This document shows positions 1 through 6,384 of a stretch of DNA of 64,000 nt, in pieces; position 1 is the first letter of the stretch, and each line of letters starts with the position of its first letter. The DNA lies in NCBI RefSeq assembly GCF_013466425.1, contig NZ_CP059165.1, forward strand, positions 1,550,001-1,614,000, read 5' to 3'. The position numbers and the translations under genes were made by a program. The notes below the pieces were generated by a model. It had not been told where the DNA came from and did no database searches. It saw only the letters and a list, made by a program, of their open reading frames with translations. This DNA comes from Mycobacterium vicinigordonae (GTDB lineage Bacteria; Actinomycetota; Actinomycetes; Mycobacteriales; Mycobacteriaceae).

Positions 1-141
1 TGAGACACGGATTGCGAAGTCGACACGAAATCGATAGCCCAGCTTATGCAGCATCGAGCGCAGTGCGATCTCAGGCTTGGTATTCACACGCTTGACTGCC
101 GCCATGTTCCGCGAGCGTTGAGCGTCTGGGGCGTTCGCCAC
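1..141 (-). CDS. Vsr-type very short patch repair endonuclease, N-terminal part (runs off left edge)
   Basis: The minus strand from a GTG at 141-139 reads into the window edge for 47 codons without a stop. The peptide opens MANAPDAQRSRNMAAVKRVN and continues with TKPEIALRSMLHKLGYRFRVD. This matches the start of Vsr proteins: an RSxNM motif, then an acidic D/NTxxE segment, a basic helix and a GLxFRV-like strand. Vsr enzymes nick T:G mismatches made by deamination of 5-methylcytosine, and they normally sit beside a cytosine methyltransferase and often a restriction gene. No methyltransferase is visible here, so it would lie to the left. The catalytic residues are beyond the edge, so activity cannot be judged. 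Other very short endonuclease-fold proteins (DUF559-like) are the main alternative. Confidence 0.72.
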   Translation of the reverse strand, partial: MANAPDAQRSRNMAAVKRVNTKPEIALRSMLHKLGYRFRVDFAIRVS

Positions 142-497
142 CCCCCTAGGCTAGGGCGCGTGTTTGACGGCTATCTCTCAGATGTCGTGTGTCGGCCGAC
201 ATCAGTGACGTGGAAGGCGGCGGCGTGCCACTGCTTGCGTGTCGGGTGCACGAGACTCGACCGGAATCCGCACGAACGACCCTGAACGATTCAGTCACAG
301 CTCGAACTGGTCGATCCACTCTATTGTCGGGGGACGCACTGGGAGCCTGGGCTACACGGCCTCGTCGCAGACAGCATGGTGGTGAGTCAGCTATGTCGGC
401 GCAGGGCGATACGGTGTGGCGGTGGGACAGACGGGGCCGCGACAGGGCGGGTGTGAAGACTAATGGTCGCGGGGACGGAGGCGGGGAGGTGAACCGA
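142..497. promoter_or_regulatory. Intergenic region between divergent vsr and ATPase genes, with a 12-bp palindrome
   Basis: About 355 bp without a convincing gene. The two flanking genes diverge, so both promoters must lie here. A perfect 12-bp palindrome, TGTCGGCCGACA, occupies 190-201, shortly after a TTTGACGG element near 162-169 that could be a -35. The ATPase frame stays open upstream to 189, but its translation there is low-complexity, Arg-rich and unlike the family, so I treat it as non-coding. The ribosome binding site GGGGAGG at 483-489 lies eight bases before the chosen GTG. Confidence 0.35.
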
Positions 498-2693
498 GTG
501 CGGGTCAAAATTGAGAATTGTCATGGGATTCATGAGCTCAGCGCGGAGTTTGATTTCCGCACAAGCCGGGCGGTCGCAATCTATGCGCCCAACGGTATGA
601 TGAAGACGTCGTTTGCGCGGACGTTCGCTGACCTCGCCAAGGATCAGCCTTCGACTGATCGGATGTTTCCGGATCGCCCGAGCTCACGGGAAATCGTAGA
701 TGAGACGGGCTCCGAAGTCAGCCCGCAGGACGTGGTCGTCATCCTGTCGTACGACGAGGAAATGGGCCCAACCGAAGCCACGTCCACGTTGCTTGTCGAT
801 TCCCAACTTCGGAAAGAGTACGAGGCGCTGCAAGTCGATGTGCTAAAGGCCAAGGCGGATCTGCTAGCGGCCTTGAAGATGCAGTCGCACACCCGTAAAG
901 ACGTCGCGCAAAGTCTCTCGCGGGCATTCACAAGCGATGACGAAAGTTTCTTCGTCGCGCTGCTCCGCGTTCATGAAGAGGTGTCAGCGCAAGACAACGC
1001 ACCGTACGCCGATGTCCCCTACGACGTCGTATTTGCCGATAAGGTCCTCGCGCTTCTCAAGACACACGATTTTCAGGCAGCGCTGAGCGACTACATCACT
1101 CGATATAACGAGTTGCTGGATGCATCGACGTACTTCAGCAGGGAGGCGTTCAGCTACTACAACGCAGCCAACGTGACGAAGAGCCTGGCAGATAACAAGT
1201 TCTTCGACGCCAATCATTCGATCCTGTTACGCGGCGATGGGTCCGCTGAAGAGATCTCTAGTCATCAAGATCTCGCAGCGCTGATCGAGTCGGAAAAGCA
1301 AAAGATCACCGAAGATGCGGGTCTGCGTAAGACATTTGCCAGCATCGAGAAGCAGCTAATGAAGAATGCAGAGGCGCGGGCTTTCGCCGCCCACATCTCT
1401 GAGCACACTGAACTGTTGACGGAGCTGGAGAATGTCGACCGGTTCAATGAGCGGGTATGGAAATCGTACCTGAAGACCCATTTTTCGCTTTACGATGCTG
1501 CAGTCCAATGTTTTCGGGCAGCTGACAGCAGAAAGAAAGAGATTGAACGCTCCGCGACGGATCAGCGTACGCAGTGGGAAGAGGTTATCGATATCTTCAA
1601 CGATCGGTTCTTCGTTCCATTCAGATTGATCGGAAGAAACCGAGAACGCGTCATGCTAGGCCTTGAGCCGATCCTCAAACTTGGATTTGAATTTGAGGAC
1701 GGCGAAGACCGGGCTGAAGTGGACAGGAAGGAGTTACTACAAGTCCTGAGCACCGGGGAGAAAAAGGCTCTGTACATTCTCAATGTACTTTTCGAGGTGC
1801 AGGCGAGGCGCAATTCAGAACGTGAAACTATCTTCGTCATCGATGACATCGCTGACTCCTTCGACTACAAGAACAAGTACGCCATTATCCAGTATCTGAA
1901 GGAGATGGCTGAGCATGATAATTTTCGCCTGATAATCCTCACTCATAACTTCGACTTCTACCGGACGCTGGAAAGCCGGTTCGTCTCCTATGACAAATGC
2001 TTGATGGCGCAGAAAAGCGAGACCGGTATCTCATTGATCAAGGCGGTAGGCATTCGCAATCCGTTCATCAAAGACTTTAAGCCCAGCTTTTTTACTCACG
2101 CGATGAAACGGGCCGCATCCATACCATTTATGCGAAATCTCCTTGAGTACACGCAAGGAGACGACGATCCGGACTATCTGCTACTTACCTCTTTGCTGCA
2201 CTGGAAGAACGATTCGGAGCAGATCACACAATCAGACCTCGACAAAGTTTTCTCCAAAGTTTTCGGCGGTGATGCTGCGTGGGCGGACGCTAGCCAGGTC
2301 GTGACTGACATGATCTTGCAGGAAGCAGACCAGTGCATCAGTGCTGCCACAAGCATTAACTTTGAGAACAAGATCGTGCTGTCGATCGCAATCCGTCTAC
2401 TCGCCGAGAAGTACATGATCGACGCGATCGCGGATTCGGGATTCACCGACGCGATAGCCGCAAATCAAACACCGGTGCTATTCACTGAGTTTCGGCGGCG
2501 CTTCCCGCAGGCCGAGGAAGTGCGCAGAATCCTCGACAGCGTCGTGCTGATGACACCAGAACACATACATGTCAATTCCTTTATGTACGAACCGATTCTC
2601 GATATGGCCGATGACCACCTGCGGCGGTTGTATCAGGACATCAAAGATTTAGTAGCGACCGGGACTACCGTTCTGACGCCGGCTTCGGTCTAG
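498..2693 (+). CDS. ABC/SMC-like AAA ATPase with RloC/PrrC-type features, probable phage-defence protein
   Basis: 731 residues from the GTG at 498, chosen for the GGGGAGG eight bases upstream and because the family-like N-terminus (MRVKIENCHGI) begins there. Visible elements are a Walker A-like APNGMMKTS (residues 30-38) with Met where Gly normally precedes the Lys, a central helical/coiled region, an ABC signature LSTGEKK (417-423), a Walker B-like FVIDDIADSFD (446-456) and an H-loop LTHNF (481-485). The DD without a following catalytic Glu recalls the NTPase of the tRNA anticodon nucleases PrrC and RloC. The C-terminal 230 residues contain R633-xxx-E637 and HIHVN (689-693), which could correspond to the Arg-Glu-His nuclease triad of those enzymes; this is inference. 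It sits between vsr and Shedu genes, supporting a defence role. An AAA_13-type ATPase with another effector is the alternative. Confidence 0.7.
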   Translation: MRVKIENCHGIHELSAEFDFRTSRAVAIYAPNGMMKTSFARTFADLAKDQPSTDRMFPDRPSSREIVDETGSEVSPQDVVVILSYDEEMGPTEATSTLLVDSQLRKEYEALQVDVLKAKADLLAALKMQSHTRKDVAQSLSRAFTSDDESFFVALLRVHEEVSAQDNAPYADVPYDVVFADKVLALLKTHDFQAALSDYITRYNELLDASTYFSREAFSYYNAANVTKSLADNKFFDANHSILLRGDGSAEEISSHQDLAALIESEKQKITEDAGLRKTFASIEKQLMKNAEARAFAAHISEHTELLTELENVDRFNERVWKSYLKTHFSLYDAAVQCFRAADSRKKEIERSATDQRTQWEEVIDIFNDRFFVPFRLIGRNRERVMLGLEPILKLGFEFEDGEDRAEVDRKELLQVLSTGEKKALYILNVLFEVQARRNSERETIFVIDDIADSFDYKNKYAIIQYLKEMAEHDNFRLIILTHNFDFYRTLESRFVSYDKCLMAQKSETGISLIKAVGIRNPFIKDFKPSFFTHAMKRAASIPFMRNLLEYTQGDDDPDYLLLTSLLHWKNDSEQITQSDLDKVFSKVFGGDAAWADASQVVTDMILQEADQCISAATSINFENKIVLSIAIRLLAEKYMIDAIADSGFTDAIAANQTPVLFTEFRRRFPQAEEVRRILDSVVLMTPEHIHVNSFMYEPILDMADDHLRRLYQDIKDLVATGTTVLTPASV

Positions 2694-2753
2694 GGCTGCG
2701 TAGTATTCAGCGGCCGTGTCACGTTCGGAACGCGGTGTTCGGCCGTCGCGGCG

Positions 2754-2770
2754 CGATAAATGATTTATCG
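2754..2770. promoter_or_regulatory. AT-rich 17-bp palindrome downstream of the ATPase gene
   Basis: CGATAAAT-G-ATTTATCG has 8-bp perfect arms (2754-2761 and 2763-2770). It lies in the 142-bp gap between the convergent ATPase and HTH genes. The lack of GC pairs and of a T-run argues against a classical terminator; an operator-like or recombination site is possible. Confidence 0.3.
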
Positions 2771-2835
2771 ATAATGATGAACTAACCATAACGTCGTTGC
2801 TGGTTTCGTCTCCGCGCCGTGAGCTACCTTGACGC

Positions 2836-3105
2836 CTAGTACTTTCGTCCCTGTGGCCGCACCGTCGCGCCGTAAGCCTTCAGGATCTTCAGGACTGTCG
2901 TTCGCCCGATGGCGAACGTCTCTGCAACTTCCCGGCTCGTCTGTCCGGACTCATACGCCTCGACCACCTCGGCTCGTAGCCGGTCAGTGATCCGTCGCCG
3001 TTGTCGTTGGGGAGATACGAACGACATGGGTCGTTCAACCTCAACAACACCATCTTGCACACGAGTCAACAATGTGTTCGGACTGAACTGTCCCAGGGCT
3101 ACCAT
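2836..3105 (-). CDS. Small HTH DNA-binding protein, copy 1 of a paralogous pair
   Basis: 89 residues from ATG. The C-terminal half (about 38-86) is a single helix-turn-helix of the resolvase/transposase type: RLRAEVVEAYESGQTSREVA followed by ETFAIGRTTVLKILKAYG. The N-terminal 35 residues look unstructured. No recombinase catalytic domain is attached, so it is either a stand-alone regulator or the HTH remnant of a serine recombinase. A paralogue at 6018-6251 in the same orientation shares the HTH almost entirely, and the nucleotide similarity runs past the start codon into a common GTCCCAGGGCTACCA. The pair forms direct repeats around the Shedu cassette. Nested inverted repeats just upstream (3119-3160) suggest autoregulation. 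Confidence 0.62.
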   Translation of the reverse strand: MVALGQFSPNTLLTRVQDGVVEVERPMSFVSPQRQRRRITDRLRAEVVEAYESGQTSREVAETFAIGRTTVLKILKAYGATVRPQGRKY

Positions 3106-3118
3106 GATTAGCCAAGCT

Positions 3119-3160
3119 AAATAGTTTAAGCCCTGTTATTTGACGGGGGTCAAACTATTT
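3119..3160. promoter_or_regulatory. Nested inverted repeats upstream of HTH copy 1
   Basis: AAATAGTTT (3119-3127) and AAACTATTT (3152-3160) are perfect 9-bp inverted arms. Within the second half of the interval, TTTGAC (3139-3144) and GTCAAA (3149-3154) form another perfect inverted repeat around GGGG. The element begins 14 bp upstream of the HTH start codon, where an operator for that protein would be expected. No equivalent element is seen upstream of copy 2. Confidence 0.42.
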
Positions 3161-3254
3161 TATGGGGCATTTTTTGACCAACAGCCATGTTTGATGGTCT
3201 GGTAGCGTTTTATTCACCCCTGTTACGTGTTCGAACCCAGAGTGGGTATTGACG

Positions 3255-3275
3255 AAAATAATCAGTTATTATTTT
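3255..3275 (-). terminator. AT-only hairpin just past the sduA stop codon
   Basis: AAAATAAT-CAGTT-ATTATTTT gives 8-bp perfect arms, starting five bases beyond the sduA stop on the minus strand. The stem has no GC pair, so it is weak as an intrinsic terminator, but the position fits a transcript end or an RNA-end protecting hairpin. Confidence 0.3.
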
Positions 3276-3280
3276 ATATG

Positions 3281-4318
3281 TTAATCGCTGAGCAAGAGCC
3301 TCAGTCGTTGGAAGACTTCGTCAAAGGTCAGCACTATCGTGCCGGAGAGGTTTTTGCGGTAAAGCTCGAAGGATCGCTTGAACGTATCTGACGTCAATTC
3401 GGCGGTGTTTCCCGTGATGACGTAAGTTGGAATGTTGACTGCATCAAAGACGCCGTAGTCTTCTTTGAGGGCTGGAAGGTTTTTCAGTACATGGTATTTG
3501 TAGTTTTGAACCTGGGTCACCGCACCGGCAAGATCCCATGATGGTGGGTATATGCCGCGATACTCTTTGGCCAGCAGCTTAGCGACTGGTGTCTTGATTT
3601 CCATCAGCGCGGTATTGTTAGTATTTTTGTTGATAAAGCCGTAGTCGACGGTCTTGCCGCCGGAACCTGACGCGTTGGTCCCGCCGACGTACATCTTAGA
3701 TTTCATGATGATGATCGGCTCGGGGCAGAGCAGTGAGAGAATCCACGGCCGATCGCTGAAGTACTTTTGCCAGTTTTCCTCAGTACTGTCGTTTTTGTGC
3801 TCTTCCCAGTACTTCAAAGCGCTACGGATGCGAGCATGCAGAATGAGATCGTTGATCTTGACTGCCTGATCTCTGCCGAGTTTGGCCAACTCCGTGGTGA
3901 TCTGCTCGTCGGTCGAATTCTCAATCAGCTTTGCCAGTATCGGTGCCATGTCCGCCCTGCTAGGTACGAACGTTGTGTTGGTCCGGCCCTTCTTAACCTG
4001 CTCGGCGATCTCTTCGATGTCCATGAGGCCACCTATAAGCTCGCCGAGGGCATGTGAATCAAGCTCGAGTTTGTAGCCTTCACCTGCCTTCAGTCGGTTG
4101 AGTGACTCGCCTTCGATGGTGATCTTGTCCCATTCGTCAGCCTTGAGTTTGCGCTGGTAGACGAAGGCGCCTTTGGCTGGCCAGTCCTTCTTCGGGTTGT
4201 TATGGATGACGGGAATGAACACCAATCGCCGAGTCTTGTCTGCCGACTCCATCAGTACGATAGGGTCACACTCGGATATGCCGCGAGCGACTGATTTGAC
4301 GGCGATGGGGTTAGTCAT
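3281..4318 (-). CDS. sduA: Shedu anti-phage protein SduA (DUF4263 nuclease domain)
   Basis: 345 residues. The C-terminal domain (about 165-340) carries the DUF4263/Shedu pattern: ENWQKYFSDRPWILSLL (182-197), then D225 in KTVDYGF, then the PD-(D/E)XK strand ALMEIKTP with E240 and K242, and a later QVQNYK helix (269-274) whose Gln/Tyr are typical of the fold. The N-terminal 160 residues are a separate region; in Shedu proteins N-terminal parts vary and are thought to sense infection. SduA acts alone as a DNA-nicking or cleaving defence protein in known systems. Here it diverges from a second nuclease-like gene across 68 bp. A TATAAT box ends six bases before the ATG, so the mRNA is probably leaderless. 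Confidence 0.85.
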   Translation of the reverse strand: MTNPIAVKSVARGISECDPIVLMESADKTRRLVFIPVIHNNPKKDWPAKGAFVYQRKLKADEWDKITIEGESLNRLKAGEGYKLELDSHALGELIGGLMDIEEIAEQVKKGRTNTTFVPSRADMAPILAKLIENSTDEQITTELAKLGRDQAVKINDLILHARIRSALKYWEEHKNDSTEENWQKYFSDRPWILSLLCPEPIIIMKSKMYVGGTNASGSGGKTVDYGFINKNTNNTALMEIKTPVAKLLAKEYRGIYPPSWDLAGAVTQVQNYKYHVLKNLPALKEDYGVFDAVNIPTYVITGNTAELTSDTFKRSFELYRKNLSGTIVLTFDEVFQRLRLLLSD

Positions 4319-4386
4319 ACCCTTATTATATCGCTCAAATCGCCTGACAAAACTGGTAATGCTTAGAAAGGGATTATAATCATCTC
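4319..4386. promoter_or_regulatory. Divergent promoters with mirror-image TATAAT boxes, probably leaderless
   Basis: On the minus strand TATAAT (complement of 4325-4330) is followed by exactly six bases and then the sduA ATG. On the plus strand TATAAT (4375-4380) is followed by exactly six bases (4381-4386) and then the ATG at 4387. Mycobacterial -10 elements sit about this far from the transcription start, so both transcripts are expected to begin at or next to the AUG. Neither gene has a well-spaced Shine-Dalgarno sequence. No strong TTGACA is seen at the usual spacing for either. Confidence 0.62.
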
Positions 4387-5802
4387 ATGAGGTTACTGTC
4401 TCTCGACTACGATCCTATCTACGGCGATGATGACTGCACCCGTAGTACGTTTGATAGTGATATCAGTGTTTTCGACTACGATGTGGTGAATTGGGATCCA
4501 GCGAAAAGCCTGTCGCACTATCATAGTGTTTACGGGGAACAATATCAGAATCTACCAAGTCCAACCGAGAACGAATCGGTGCGACTTCTTGCGGACATAG
4601 ACCGTCGTCGTGGTGAATTTAGAGACTTCCTCAATGCGGGTCGGATCTTGATTGTCATCACGCGACCGCCGCAAGAGTGCTATGTGGACACCGGCAAAAA
4701 GGAATATTCCGGAACAGGCCGGAATAGAAGTACAACTCGGGTAGTGTCGAAGGCAGATCTTTGGCGCGCCTTGCCGGTTGCGCGTGATCAACTTTCCTTA
4801 ACACGGGCTAGCGGAAGTCGGATACAAATCTCCGGATCAAATTCTCTGGCGACTTTCTTGAAGAATCGGAAAGCCTTCTTCAAATACGACGCTGTGATGA
4901 GTGCCTGGCCAGGTGCTGACGTAGCAAGGGTACAGGGAACAGAACGTGCGGTCAGCTCCTACGTAGAGACTGAGGGCGGTGGCATTCTTGTTCTATTACC
5001 AGCGCCGGACCTCATTAAAAGTGTCAGCGAGAAGACGGGTAAGGTCCTTTATAAGCCGCAGGCGATAGCCATCCAGGGCGAACTGATACAGGCAGTCTTT
5101 GACCTGACGTCTGCCGGAGTGATCTCACGGCCTGCTTGGGCCGAAAAATATTCAACAAAGGCGCAACTTGAGGTGCGGGAATCTGTAGTGAAACAGCAAG
5201 CCCGCGTACAGTCGGCACGCACAAAGCTCACCAATCTTCAGAAAAAGCAGGAAGAAAGCGAGCTAAAAGATCAGCTATTTTTGGGTACTGGTCGCCCGCT
5301 CGAACTCCAGGTTAAGGCAGTTTTTGAGCTGCTTGGGTGCGAGGTATCCGAACCCGAGCCCGGACGCGATGACTGGAAGGTCAAGTTTCCTAGGCGCAAT
5401 GCAGTTGTGGAGGTAAAAGGCGTTGCCAAGAGCGCTGCTGAGAAACATGCTGCGCAGCTTGAGAAGTGGGTTGCAGGTGAGATGGAGGAGGTGGGCACTG
5501 CGCCGAAAGGCGTTCTGGTCGTGAACACCTGGCGTGAAACAGAGCTCGCAGACCGAACTGAGAAGGACTTTCCAGATCAGATGATCCCATACAGTCGCGG
5601 TCGCGAGCACTGCTTAGTAACAGGGCTTCAGCTGTTTGTGATTCAGGCGGAAGTTGAAGCCGACCCAGCGAGAGCGGAATATTGGCGTGGGAAGATTCTG
5701 GAGACTTCCGGCGTGTTGGAAGGGGCCGACGACTGGCGCGCGATCTTGATGCAAGCGGAATCAGGGGAGATTGACACGGCATCCGATGTTGGTGATATAT
5801 GA
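4387..5802 (+). CDS. Uncharacterised protein with PD-(D/E)XK-nuclease-like core, divergent from sduA
   Basis: 471 residues; I do not recognise the family. The N-terminal half (1-255) is mixed alpha/beta with hydrophobic strands RILIVITRPP (86-95) and GGGILVLLPAP (197-207). A charged coiled-coil-like helix spans about 258-297. A C-terminal segment reads GTGRPLELQVKAVFELLGCE (300-319), then D328/D329, then AVVEVKG (339-345). The LE-helix, Asp and E342-x-K344 are what a restriction-endonuclease-like fold shows. The gene diverges from sduA through a shared 68-bp promoter region and overlaps the next small gene by ATGA. Position and motifs suggest a defence effector or Shedu partner; this is inference. 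A non-catalytic DNA-binding version of the fold cannot be excluded. Confidence 0.6.
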   Translation: MRLLSLDYDPIYGDDDCTRSTFDSDISVFDYDVVNWDPAKSLSHYHSVYGEQYQNLPSPTENESVRLLADIDRRRGEFRDFLNAGRILIVITRPPQECYVDTGKKEYSGTGRNRSTTRVVSKADLWRALPVARDQLSLTRASGSRIQISGSNSLATFLKNRKAFFKYDAVMSAWPGADVARVQGTERAVSSYVETEGGGILVLLPAPDLIKSVSEKTGKVLYKPQAIAIQGELIQAVFDLTSAGVISRPAWAEKYSTKAQLEVRESVVKQQARVQSARTKLTNLQKKQEESELKDQLFLGTGRPLELQVKAVFELLGCEVSEPEPGRDDWKVKFPRRNAVVEVKGVAKSAAEKHAAQLEKWVAGEMEEVGTAPKGVLVVNTWRETELADRTEKDFPDQMIPYSRGREHCLVTGLQLFVIQAEVEADPARAEYWRGKILETSGVLEGADDWRAILMQAESGEIDTASDVGDI

Positions 5803-6005
5803 CCTCAACTTCTCCACCAAAATCACCCCGTCGAAACTCCCGTCCGCGAAAAGAGCGCCGCATCAGAGTCTGGTCCGTTCCGCGTGAAGAGATCGACACC
5901 AAGGCGCTGGCGAGGGCACTAGTCGAGATGGTCCTCCGTGACATCGACGAAGCTGCCGGCAAGAAACCAACGGTTCCGCCACCGCCGGGAAAGAAGTACT
6001 TCTAA
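5799..6005 (+). CDS. Small basic protein coupled to the nuclease-like gene
   Basis: 68 residues. The ATG overlaps the preceding stop as ATGA, so it is probably translated by coupling. The N-terminus (1-23) is rich in Lys, Arg, Ser and Pro. A predicted amphipathic helix follows (EEIDTKALARALVEMVLRDI, about 30-49), then a Pro/Lys tail ending KKYF. Nothing identifies a function. Its size, charge and coupling would fit an accessory or regulatory partner of the upstream protein. Confidence 0.55.
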   Translation: MTSTSPPKSPRRNSRPRKERRIRVWSVPREEIDTKALARALVEMVLRDIDEAAGKKPTVPPPPGKKYF

Positions 6006-6006
6006 T

Positions 6007-6031
6007 ACTTATGTCCCTTACTTATGTCCCT
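6007..6031. repeat. 12-bp tandem duplication at the 3' end of HTH copy 2
   Basis: ACTTATGTCCCT occurs at 6007-6018 and again at 6020-6031, separated by one base. The second copy lies at the HTH C-terminus and the first beyond its stop. HTH copy 1 has a single diverged version (TACTTTCGTCCCT). It may be a small scar from the recombination that placed the cassette here. Confidence 0.5.
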
Positions 6032-6251
6032 GCGGCCGCACCATCACCCCAGCTGCCTTCAGAATCTTCAGAACAGTCGATCGTCCGATAGCGAACGTCT
6101 CTGCCACTTGTCGGCTGGTCTGTCCGAACTCGTAGGCAGCAACAACTTCAGCTCGCAGGCGATCGGTGATGCGTTGGCGCTGGCGCGGCGGAGATACAAA
6201 CTCCAGGGGTCGATCAGTCACAGAAACCTCATGTTGCACACCTGTCAACAA
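6018..6251 (-). CDS. Small HTH DNA-binding protein, copy 2 of a paralogous pair
   Basis: 77 residues if a TTG at 6251-6249 is used. The HTH region (DRLRAEVVAAYEFGQTSRQV continuing to KILKAAGVMVRPQG) matches the copy at 2836-3105 nearly residue for residue. DNA similarity continues upstream for about 11 more codons (VALGPFSPN...), but the position of the copy 1 ATG is CTG here. The protein therefore starts downstream at TTG, uses CTG, or is a decaying copy. Its direct-repeat relation to copy 1 means homologous recombination could delete or exchange the 3.1-6.0 kb cassette. Confidence 0.5.
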   Translation of the reverse strand: MLTGVQHEVSVTDRPLEFVSPPRQRQRITDRLRAEVVAAYEFGQTSRQVAETFAIGRSTVLKILKAAGVMVRPQGHK

Positions 6252-6287
6252 TATGTTCGGACTGAACGGTCCCAGGGCTACCAGCGG

Positions 6288-6321
6288 AAATGGCCCTCAG
6301 GCAGCAGCCTGGGGGCCATTT
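6288..6321. terminator. Strong stem-loop, likely bidirectional intrinsic terminator at the island edge
   Basis: AAATGGCCCTCAGGC (6288-6302), loop AGCA, GCCTGGGGGCCATTT (6307-6321) form a 15-bp stem with one G-T pair, followed by TTC. It sits just beyond the end of the HTH copy 2 homology and before the sigma factor gene. It would stop plus-strand transcripts leaving the defence cassette and also the minus-strand sigma factor transcript. Confidence 0.72.
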
Positions 6322-6384
6322 TCATGCCTGCCCGAAACGTGTCATCGCTGAGATCAGCGCATTCATTGCGAAGAGGAACGAGCG

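Noticed and set aside
189..497. In-frame extension of the ATPase gene upstream to an ATG at 189
   Set aside because: The added 103 residues are Arg/Gly-rich and unlike the family, and a good ribosome binding site sits eight bases before the GTG at 498.
2754..2770. The palindrome after the ATPase gene as an intrinsic terminator
   Set aside because: The stem has only AT pairs apart from the outer CG pairs and no T-run follows, so I list it only as a palindrome.
5390..5962. 190-residue minus-strand ORF across the end of the nuclease-like gene
   Set aside because: It is antisense to two coupled plus-strand genes and has Ser/Arg/Pro-rich shadow composition with no motif.
1..6321. tRNA or phage attachment site at the defence island edge
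   Set aside because: I saw no tRNA cloverleaf, integrase gene or matching att-like repeats apart from the HTH paralogues; the left edge is outside the window.
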